Assembly (NCBI GenBank): GCA_035264765.1
Contig: DATFPQ010000272.1
Location: 1 to 12,665, forward strand
Length of the DNA stretch: 12,665 nt
Source of the DNA: DATFPQ01 sp035264765
Lineage (GTDB): Bacteria > Actinomycetota > Actinomycetes > Actinomycetales > Angustibacteraceae
Direction of reading: 5' to 3'
The notes below the pieces were generated by a model. The model ran no database searches. It had not been told where the DNA came from and saw only the letters and a list, made by a program, of their open reading frames with translations. Every line of letters starts with the position of its first letter. Within the stretch, counting starts at the first letter, position 1. A program made the translations under genes and the position numbers. Of this stretch, positions 6,195 through 11,779 are shown in pieces.

Positions 6195-8072
6195 GTGCAC
6201 GTCGCCATCTCGCTGGTCGTCCTCGTTCTCGTAGTCCTGCTCGTTGCGGGGGCGTCGCGACGCATCGGGGCCGCGCCACCCCTGCTCATGGTGGCGGTCG
6301 GCGTCGTCGCGGGGTACCTGCCCGGCGTCCCGGACATCCAGCTGGACCCGGAGGTGGTGCTGGTTGGGCTGCTGCCGCCGCTGCTCTACGCCGCGGCCAT
6401 CCGCACCTCGCTCGTCGACTTCCGGACCAACCGGACGTCGATCGCGCTGCTGTCGGTGGGCGCCACGCTCTTCACCACCGCGGTGGTCGCGGTCACCGCG
6501 ATGTGGGTGGTGCCGGAGCCGTTCTCGTGGGCGGCGGCCTTCTGCCTCGGAGCGGTGGTGGCGCCGCCGGACGCCGTGGCCGCCACGGCCGTCGCCCGTC
6601 GGGTCGGGATGCCGCGCCGAGTCGTGTCGATCCTGGAGGGCGAAAGCCTGGTCAACGACGCCACGGCGCTCGTGGCGCTCAAAACGGCGAAGACTGCGCT
6701 GACCACCACGGTGACCGTGTGGTTCGTCTTCTTCGACTTCGCGCGGGCCGCCGTCGGGGGAGTGCTCGTGGGCCTCGCCGTGGCATGGGTCATCGCCAAG
6801 CTGCGCCGGCGGATCGACGACCCCGTGCCCGACACCACGCTGTCGTTCGTGGCGCCGTTCATCGCCTACATCGTCGCGGAGTCGGAGTGGGTCCACGCCT
6901 CGGGCGTCCTCGCCGTCGTGGTCACGGGGCTGCTGCTGGGCCACCGCTCGCACCTGCTGCAGTCCGGCGCCTCCCGGCTGGCCGAGGCCAGCAACTGGCG
7001 GACGGTGCAGTTCCTGCTGGAGAACGCAGTGTTCCTGCTGATCGGCCTGCAGATGGAGTTCGTGGTCGACTCGGCAATGCGTGAGCTCCCCGTTCGCACG
7101 CTCGTCCTGGTGTGCTCCGCGGTGCTGGCAGTCGTCCTGGTCTCCCGCATGGTGTGGGTGCTGTCCGTGTACTCGCTGCGGGTCGTGACGAGCAAGCCGA
7201 TGGACGACGAAGGGGGGTGGACCTGGCGGTCGTCGGTGCTCGTCGGCTGGGCAGGGATGCGTGGCGTCGTCACGCTCGCGGCGGCCTTCGCCCTGCCGGA
7301 TGAGACGCCGCAGCGGGGGGTGCTGCTGCTGGCGGCTTTCGCGGTGGTGGTGGGCACCCTCGTGCTGCAGGGGTTCACGCTGCCGTGGGTGGCCCGCAGG
7401 CTGGGGCTGCCCGGCCCCGACCCGGCCGAGGACGCGCTCGCGCAGGCGGCGCTGCTGAGCGACGTCGCCCGGGCCGGACAGCAGCGGCTGGAGCGGGAGC
7501 TGACCGAGGACGTCCCCGAGGAGATCGTCGAGGAGCTGCGGCAGAAGGCGATGGCCCGCGCCGACCGGGCCTGGGAGCGGCTCGGCCGCTCACACGACGA
7601 GTACGAGCCGCCGACCGCGGCGTACCTGCGGCTGCGGCTGGCCATGCTGGAGTCCGAGCGGGAGGCGCTGATCGAGGCTCGCGACGAGGGGCGCTATGAC
7701 GACGAGGTGCTGCGGACGGTGAACGTCATGCTCGACGCCGAGGAGTCCCTGCTGGACCGGACCGAGCTGTCCAGCGAGCGGATCGCCGAGCGGTTGGCGC
7801 CCTCGCGCCGGGCGCAGGGCTGCAACCACCTGCTTGCGGCTCCGACGCTGGTCCGGCCCGGGACGCCGAACGGCTGCCAGGAGTGCCTGCGCGACGGCAC
7901 AAACTGGGTCCATCTGCGGCTGTGCCTGAGCTGCGGGCACGTGGGCTGCTGCGACAGCTCGCCGCAGCGGCACGCGGCGGCCCACCACCGGCACTCCGAC
8001 CACCCGGTGATCCGCAGCTTCGAGCCGCACGAGCACTGGCGCTGGTGCTACGTGGACGAGCTGCTGGGCTAG
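6195..8072 (+). CDS. CPA1-type Na+/H+ antiporter with C-terminal UBP zinc finger
   Basis: A 625-aa protein in three parts. Residues 1-400 are a multi-spanning cation/proton antiporter domain of about 12 helices, with APPDAV (123-128), the ion-site motif ESLVNDATALV (Asn154-Asp155, characteristic of electroneutral CPA1 exchangers) and GMRGVVTLAAA (354-364). Residues about 410-540 are charged, helical and probably cytoplasmic, with many Glu, Asp and Arg. Residues about 543-618 are a UBP-type zinc finger: C543, H545, C561, C564, C577, C580, H582, C585, H593 and further His at 597-603. It should export Na+ (or K+) for H+ in pH or salt homeostasis; the finger may bind a partner or sense a ligand. 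The GTG start gives a first helix at once (ISLVVLVLVVLLVAG). No partner gene is adjacent. Confidence 0.93.
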   Translation: MHVAISLVVLVLVVLLVAGASRRIGAAPPLLMVAVGVVAGYLPGVPDIQLDPEVVLVGLLPPLLYAAAIRTSLVDFRTNRTSIALLSVGATLFTTAVVAVTAMWVVPEPFSWAAAFCLGAVVAPPDAVAATAVARRVGMPRRVVSILEGESLVNDATALVALKTAKTALTTTVTVWFVFFDFARAAVGGVLVGLAVAWVIAKLRRRIDDPVPDTTLSFVAPFIAYIVAESEWVHASGVLAVVVTGLLLGHRSHLLQSGASRLAEASNWRTVQFLLENAVFLLIGLQMEFVVDSAMRELPVRTLVLVCSAVLAVVLVSRMVWVLSVYSLRVVTSKPMDDEGGWTWRSSVLVGWAGMRGVVTLAAAFALPDETPQRGVLLLAAFAVVVGTLVLQGFTLPWVARRLGLPGPDPAEDALAQAALLSDVARAGQQRLERELTEDVPEEIVEELRQKAMARADRAWERLGRSHDEYEPPTAAYLRLRLAMLESEREALIEARDEGRYDDEVLRTVNVMLDAEESLLDRTELSSERIAERLAPSRRAQGCNHLLAAPTLVRPGTPNGCQECLRDGTNWVHLRLCLSCGHVGCCDSSPQRHAAAHHRHSDHPVIRSFEPHEHWRWCYVDELLG

Positions 8073-8095
8073 GAGCGCCGGCGCCGCTTCTCGCC

Positions 8096-8158
8096 GTCCG
8101 TGCTCCTGAGCCGCTGCCCGCCGCTGAGCCGCACCGACGCCGCTGTCCGTGCTCCTGA
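8096..8158 (+). repeat. 14-bp direct repeat pair downstream of the antiporter gene
   Basis: GTCCGTGCTCCTGA occurs at 8096-8109 and again at 8145-8158, 49 nt apart. It is part of the 200-nt gap between the antiporter and acetyltransferase genes and immediately precedes hairpin B. No coding frame is supported here. Function unknown. Confidence 0.6.
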
Positions 8159-8169
8159 CAGCGCCATTC

Positions 8170-8227
8170 CTCCCGAGCAACGCCACGATTGGGCGGCGCC
8201 AGGCGGGGTCTTGGCGTTGCTCGGGAG
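8170..8227. repeat. 16-bp perfect inverted repeat (hairpin B)
   Basis: CTCCCGAGCAACGCCA (8170-8185) pairs perfectly with 8212-8227 around a 26-nt loop, and the stem can be extended imperfectly outward to about 8161-8237. It lies between two genes on the same strand, 97 nt after the antiporter stop. It may terminate transcription or protect the 3' end. It shares only the octamer GCCACGAT (8182-8189) with hairpin A. Confidence 0.7.
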
Positions 8228-8272
8228 TAACGGCAGCGCTCGTGAGTACGCGGGCCCTGCTTGGATGGGCGG

Positions 8273-9187
8273 GTGGAGCCGGTCCTTGCCCGCTTGGAGA
8301 CCTTCTACGACGCCGTGCCGCGCCGCTCGGCCGCCGTCGAGGAGCACGGTCCGTTGCGGCTGTTCCTGCCCGAGCCGCACGCGTGGCCGTACTACGCCCG
8401 GCCGGCCGCGCCCGGCGTGGTCGTGACGCCGGACGACGTCCTGGCCGTTCGCGCCCGGCAGCGCGAGCTGGGGCTGCCGGAGGCGCTGGAGTGGGTCGAC
8501 GACCTGGTGCCCACGATGTCCGACGCGGCCGCGCGCACCGGCTTGACGGTCCAGCGCTGCCCGATCCTGGTGCTGGACGGCGACCCCGCGGCTCCGCCGC
8601 CCGGCGTCCGCACGCGCGTGCTCGGCACGGACGACGAGGAGCTGGCCCTGGCGGAGGCCGTCGCCGCGCTCGGGTTCGGAGCCGGCATCGGCACGCGGAC
8701 CGGTGCCGCCGGAGCCGCCGAGCGCGACCGCGCGGTGTCGGAGGTCCCGGTCGCGCGGCTGACCCGGCTGCGCGAGCTGATCCGCGACGGCGCGGCGGCC
8801 CGGGTGGTGGCCACCCTGGACCCCGGCGCGGATCCAGGTGCCGACACCGCGGCGGCCCGGGTGGTCGCCGCCCTGGACCCACGCCCGGATCCGGCTGCCG
8901 ACACCGCGGGGACCCCGCCGTCCGACCCCGCCCTGTGCGGCCCGCTCGCGGCGGGCGGCTACCAGCGGGCCGTCGACGTCGCCGAGATCGTCGGTGTGGC
9001 CACCCTGCCCGCGGCTCGACGTCGGGGGCTCGGCGGGGCGGTGGCCGGCGCGCTCGCCCGCGCGGCGCTCGAGGCCGGCGTCACGACGGTCTTCCTCTCG
9101 GCGCAGGACGACACCGTCGCCCGGGTCTACGAGCGGGTGGGGTTCCGGCGGGTGGGTACCGCCGGCATCGCGGAGCCGGCGCCCTAG
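8273..9187 (+). CDS. GNAT-family N-acetyltransferase with internal repeat
   Basis: About 304 aa from GTG 8273. The C-terminal 70 residues are the recognisable GNAT part: VAEIVGVATLPAARRRGLGG contains the acetyl-CoA pyrophosphate-binding RxxGLG loop, followed by a helix, VTTVFLSAQDD, and the ARVYERVGFRRVG strand-helix that closes the fold. The N-terminal half (FYDAVPRRSAAVEEHGPLRLF, PYYARP) is conserved-looking but gives no specific function; many actinobacterial proteins carry such a lead domain. The middle holds a 19-residue tandem duplication rich in Ala, Asp and Pro, probably a flexible linker. The frame is open to TTG 8261, but TTGGAT (8261-8266) sits 6 nt before GTG 8273 in the layout of other leaderless starts here, so the GTG is preferred. 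The substrate is unknown. Confidence 0.83.
   Translation: MEPVLARLETFYDAVPRRSAAVEEHGPLRLFLPEPHAWPYYARPAAPGVVVTPDDVLAVRARQRELGLPEALEWVDDLVPTMSDAAARTGLTVQRCPILVLDGDPAAPPPGVRTRVLGTDDEELALAEAVAALGFGAGIGTRTGAAGAAERDRAVSEVPVARLTRLRELIRDGAAARVVATLDPGADPGADTAAARVVAALDPRPDPAADTAGTPPSDPALCGPLAAGGYQRAVDVAEIVGVATLPAARRRGLGGAVAGALARAALEAGVTTVFLSAQDDTVARVYERVGFRRVGTAGIAEPAP
8792..8905 (+). repeat. 57-bp in-frame tandem duplication inside the acetyltransferase gene
   Basis: Unit 1 (8792-8848) encodes AAARVVATLDPGADPGADT and unit 2 (8849-8905) encodes AAARVVAALDPRPDPAADT. The units align end to end without gaps and differ at a handful of bases, showing a duplication followed by divergence. The length is a multiple of three, so the frame is kept. 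Confidence 0.9.
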
Positions 9188-9223
9188 CGGCGGCGGCGCG
9201 CGGGCCGGGGCGGGGCGGGGCGG

Positions 9224-9267
9224 ATCGTGGCAACCAGCACCGTTCGAACGACAGCCGTTGCCACGGT
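9224..9267. repeat. Inverted repeat between convergent genes (hairpin C)
   Basis: ATCGTGGCAAC (9224-9234) pairs with GTTGCCACGGT (9257-9267) over 11 positions with one G-U wobble, around a 22-nt loop that itself contains the palindrome CGTTCGAACG (9241-9250). The left arm is identical to 11 nt of hairpin A and the gene context is the same: between a plus-strand and a minus-strand gene end. Confidence 0.7.
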
Positions 9268-9280
9268 GAGCCTCGCCGAG

Positions 9281-9355
9281 GGGACCGGCGGGACCGGCGG
9301 GACCGGCTCGACCCGGCGGGACGGGGGACCGGCGGGACGGGCGGGACGGGCAGGG
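9281..9355. repeat. GGGACCGGC / GGGACGG GC-rich tandem repeat
   Basis: Three perfect copies of GGGACCGGC (9281-9307) are followed by degenerate GGGACGG and GGGACCGGC units to about 9355. With hairpin C it fills the 188-nt gap between the convergent acetyltransferase and MalY-type genes. No coding potential is seen in this gap. Confidence 0.75.
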
Positions 9356-9375
9356 GACGTCCGGCGCGCGCCAGG

Positions 9376-10533
9376 TCAGCCCTTTTCGAAGGCGATCTCA
9401 AGCCGGCGGACGATCTCGCGCGTCCGGTCCAGCGAGGTGCCGAGGTTCACCCGCACGTGCCCCTCGCCGCCGGGCCCGAAGCTGCGCCCGTCGCTGACCA
9501 CGAGCCGCCCCTCCCGGCGACAGACTGCGGCCGGGTCGTCCTGGCCGTAGGCGCGCAGGTCCAGCCACGCGAGGTAGCCCGCCTCGAGCGGCAGCACCCC
9601 CGCGCGCGGCAGGCGCTCCGCCACCTCGGCCAGGAAGGTGGCCCGGACCCGGTCGAGGTGCGCGACGAGCTCCTCCAGCCAGCCGTCGCCCTCGGTGAAC
9701 GCGGCCAGGTTCGCCGCCACGCCGAGCGTGCTCATCCCGTGGTTGGCGACGGTGGGCAGCGCCCGCAGTGCGTGGGCGTCCGCCCGCGAGCCCAGCACCA
9801 GCTGGGCGCACTTCAGCGCCGGCACGTTCCACGCCTTGCTCGCGGACAGCACGGTGGTGGTGTGCTGCCGGGTGTCGGGGAGCGAGGCGTAGGGGACGTG
9901 CGTGGCACCGGTGAGAACAAGCGGCGCGTGGATCTCGTCGACGACGACGCGGGCGCCGTGCCGCAGCACCACGTCGCGCAGGGCCTCCAGCTCGGTCCGC
10001 GAGTACGCCCGGCCGACCGGGTTGTGCGGGTTGGCGACGAGGACCGTGCGCGCGCCCTCGCGCAGGGCTTCCTCGATGCGGTCGAGGTCCAGGGCGTAGC
10101 GGCGGCCGTCGACGCGGGCGGCCACCGGGACGATCTTGCGGCCGGTCAGGGGCACGACGTCCAGCAGCGGGGGGTACGTCGGCGTCGGCACGACGACCGG
10201 CGCGTCCTCGGCCAGAGCGGTCAGGGCCAGCTGGACGCCGGACATGACGTCCCCGCAGAGCCGGATGTCGGCGGGCTCTACGGACCAGCCGAACCGCCGG
10301 CCCAGGAACGCGGCCGTCGCCTGTGGCAGACCGGTGGCATCGTCCGGCGGCGGGTACCCGAGCCCGCCACGGGAGACCACGGCCTGCACGGCCTCGACGA
10401 CGGCGGGGCAGTGGCCGAAGTCCGTCTCGGCGACCCAGGCCGGCAGCTCGCCGTCGGCCGCGACGGCCCACTTCAGGGTGCTGCGGCGGCGCAAGTCGTC
10501 GTCCGGGAGGTCGGGCCGGAAGGTCGACAGCAT
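9376..10533 (-). CDS. MalY/PatB-type PLP-dependent enzyme (cystathionine beta-lyase/aminotransferase)
   Basis: A 385-aa fold-type I PLP enzyme. Landmarks: the N-terminal LKWAVAADGELPAWVAETDF typical of MalY/PatB, Tyr120 in PTPTYPPL (cofactor stacking region), NPHNPVGR (168-175) binding the PLP ring, DEIHAPL with Asp199 pairing to the pyridine nitrogen, SASKAWN with the Schiff-base Lys233, and HVRVNLGTS with the carboxylate-binding Arg near the C-terminus. The family cleaves cystathionine or cysteine C-S bonds to give homocysteine or pyruvate, ammonia and thiol; class I/II aminotransferase activity is a close alternative. Start ATG 10533 is family-typical. It is divergent from the broken phosphatase gene with 38 nt between starts and has only a weak -10-like GACGAT 7 nt upstream. 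Confidence 0.93.
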   Translation of the reverse strand: MLSTFRPDLPDDDLRRRSTLKWAVAADGELPAWVAETDFGHCPAVVEAVQAVVSRGGLGYPPPDDATGLPQATAAFLGRRFGWSVEPADIRLCGDVMSGVQLALTALAEDAPVVVPTPTYPPLLDVVPLTGRKIVPVAARVDGRRYALDLDRIEEALREGARTVLVANPHNPVGRAYSRTELEALRDVVLRHGARVVVDEIHAPLVLTGATHVPYASLPDTRQHTTTVLSASKAWNVPALKCAQLVLGSRADAHALRALPTVANHGMSTLGVAANLAAFTEGDGWLEELVAHLDRVRATFLAEVAERLPRAGVLPLEAGYLAWLDLRAYGQDDPAAVCRREGRLVVSDGRSFGPGGEGHVRVNLGTSLDRTREIVRRLEIAFEKG

Positions 10534-10558
10534 GCCGCAGATCGTCGCACGCCGTCGC

Positions 10559-10564
10559 TACCGT
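10559..10564 (+). promoter_or_regulatory. Putative leaderless -10 box (TACCGT) for the truncated phosphatase gene
   Basis: TACCGT lies 7 nt before GTG 10572, with no Shine-Dalgarno. If active, the promoter now drives transcription head-on into the 3' end of the phosphotransferase-like gene. Confidence 0.4.
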
Positions 10565-10571
10565 GAGGCGG

Positions 10572-10682
10572 GTGAGCGACCTGCAGTGCCCCGCGACCGT
10601 GCTGGTGGTGCGGCACGGGGAAAGCCTCGGCAACCTGGCCCGGCGGCTGTCGAGCGCGGCTCCCTGCTCACACCAGCCGTAG
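10572..10682 (+). pseudogene. 5' remnant of a histidine phosphatase (phosphoglycerate-mutase family) gene
   Basis: From GTG 10572 the frame encodes 36 residues. TVLVVRHGESLGNLARRL is the first strand and phosphohistidine RHG motif of the branch-1 histidine phosphatases (normally about 200 aa), with the acceptor His in VVRHGE. After about residue 30 the similarity ends and TAG follows at 10680-10682. The last codons overlap the C-terminus of the minus-strand phosphotransferase-like gene, which ends at 10668. The gene has a credible start and promoter-like box, so it was probably intact and was cut by an insertion or rearrangement with a breakpoint near 10655-10670. No remainder of the phosphatase is visible in the window. 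Confidence 0.65.
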
Positions 10683-11672
10683 AAGCACGTCACGCGCGGC
10701 GACGAGCTGGGCCCCGTGGGCTGCCAGTCTCCGCATCGGCTCCTCGACGGACGGGTGGTGGCGCCCGGGCGCCACCCACGACATGTGCTCAACGGCACGG
10801 ACCAGGCGTCCCACCGCGACGAGAAGATCTTGGTCGGATGGCGCGAGTTCGGGGAACCTTCGCCAGTAGATCGCGACGGAGCCCGCGATCTTAGGGTCGA
10901 CCAGCTTCAAGAGGTCGCGAGCGGGGACGCCGCACCCGGCTGCGCCCCAGTCGAAGACGCCAAGGACGGGTTGGCCGCTCGTCGGGATCACCACCATGTT
11001 GCGCCGGCTGAAGCTCCCGTGCACCAGCGTCTGCGGGAGCCGTCGGACGGCACGCTCGATGCGTGGCCACAGCTCCAACACCTCGTGGCAGCAGCTCGCC
11101 GCCTGGTCGATCACCTCGAGGTCCGACCTGCCGAGCTCCTCGTTGAGCGAGGCCTGCGCGAGTGTCCGGACGAGGTCCTCCAGCATCGGCCGATAGCGCG
11201 GGGGCCCGACGTCGGGGAGCTCTGTCACAGCCGGCGCTTCGCGGGCCGCGGCATGGAGCGCCGACAGCCAAGCCGCGGCGAGGTCGCGGTGCAGTTGTTC
11301 CTCGGCGTCGTACGGGACGCCTAGGAGCTCCTTGACGAACAACCACGCCGTGCGTCCGTCGCCGGCGTCGACGCGGCCCAGGTACTGTCCGGTGGCCATT
11401 CCGATCCGCGGAAGGACGCTGCTGTAGACCAGCTCTTCCCGATCGGCCTCGACCAGCCGGCATCGTTTCGCGATGACACAGTCGCCCCTCGGCCTTCCCG
11501 ACAGTCTCCACACTTCGGCCTTGTCCTTCTGCTTCTGCAGCAGCTCCGCACGCTCCAGAACGGGGCGGGTGCGGGACACGGCCCGCCATGCGTCCAGCGG
11601 GCCGCTCTCCTTGGCTCGGCTCACTGCGTTGTGGCTGCTCGCTGCCAGGCCGTTCGGCACCAGCTTGGTCAC
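10668..11672 (-). CDS. APH-fold phosphotransferase-like protein, catalytic Asp replaced
   Basis: About 334 aa from GTG 11672. It resembles the aminoglycoside phosphotransferase/choline kinase superfamily: VWRLSG then VIAKR with the ATP-binding Lys, WLFVKELLGVPY as hinge, a helical middle, then TLVHGSFSRRNM and VFDWGAAGCGVPARDLLKL. The catalytic loop is normally HGDxxxxN; here it is HGSxxxxN, the Ser codon being at 11013-11015, while the Asn and the metal-binding Asp of FDW are kept. It may have lost kinase activity or work differently. The frame is open to GTG 11759, but GTG 11672 overlaps the stop of a 36-codon upstream frame as GTGA, which favours the shorter form. It is downstream of a glycosyltransferase-like gene; a sugar or nucleotide-sugar substrate is possible but inferred. 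Confidence 0.75.
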   Translation of the reverse strand: MTKLVPNGLAASSHNAVSRAKESGPLDAWRAVSRTRPVLERAELLQKQKDKAEVWRLSGRPRGDCVIAKRCRLVEADREELVYSSVLPRIGMATGQYLGRVDAGDGRTAWLFVKELLGVPYDAEEQLHRDLAAAWLSALHAAAREAPAVTELPDVGPPRYRPMLEDLVRTLAQASLNEELGRSDLEVIDQAASCCHEVLELWPRIERAVRRLPQTLVHGSFSRRNMVVIPTSGQPVLGVFDWGAAGCGVPARDLLKLVDPKIAGSVAIYWRRFPELAPSDQDLLVAVGRLVRAVEHMSWVAPGRHHPSVEEPMRRLAAHGAQLVAARDVLLRLV

Positions 11673-11779
11673 GACCCGCACGTCTTCCACGTCAGGCTGC
11701 CGGGTTTCGCTGCGGCGCCCCAAAACTCTTGCAGGAGGTGAACTTTGCCCGGTAACCACCCGTCGCGGCCCCCGCTCAT
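11669..11779 (-). CDS. Possible 36-aa small protein bridging two genes
   Basis: ATG 11779 overlaps the stop of the glycosyltransferase-like gene as ATGA (11779-11776), and its own stop overlaps the proposed phosphotransferase start as GTGA (11672-11669). The 36 residues (MSGGRDGWLPGKVHLLQEFW, then 16 more ending KTCGS) match nothing I recognise; there is no clear membrane segment. Two exact 4-bp overlaps suggest it is translated, either as a small protein or simply as a coupling device. Alternatively it is a remnant of the phosphotransferase N-terminus separated by a frameshift, or chance. Confidence 0.35.
   Translation of the reverse strand: MSGGRDGWLPGKVHLLQEFWGAAAKPGSLTWKTCGS

Noticed and set aside
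5268..6953. 561-codon minus-strand open frame across the dehydrogenase and antiporter genes
   Set aside because: Composition rich in Arg, His, Gly and Asp with no domain; it is the complement of two real genes in a high-GC genome.
8149..10566. 805-codon plus-strand open frame
   Set aside because: Runs through the acetyltransferase gene, an intergenic repeat and the complement of the MalY-type gene; Arg/Gly/Ala-rich, no recognisable domain.
10644..10679. CGGCTG / CAGCCG short inverted repeat at the phosphatase breakpoint
   Set aside because: Only 6 bp with a 24-nt loop, expected by chance at this GC content; not good evidence for an attachment site or transposon end.
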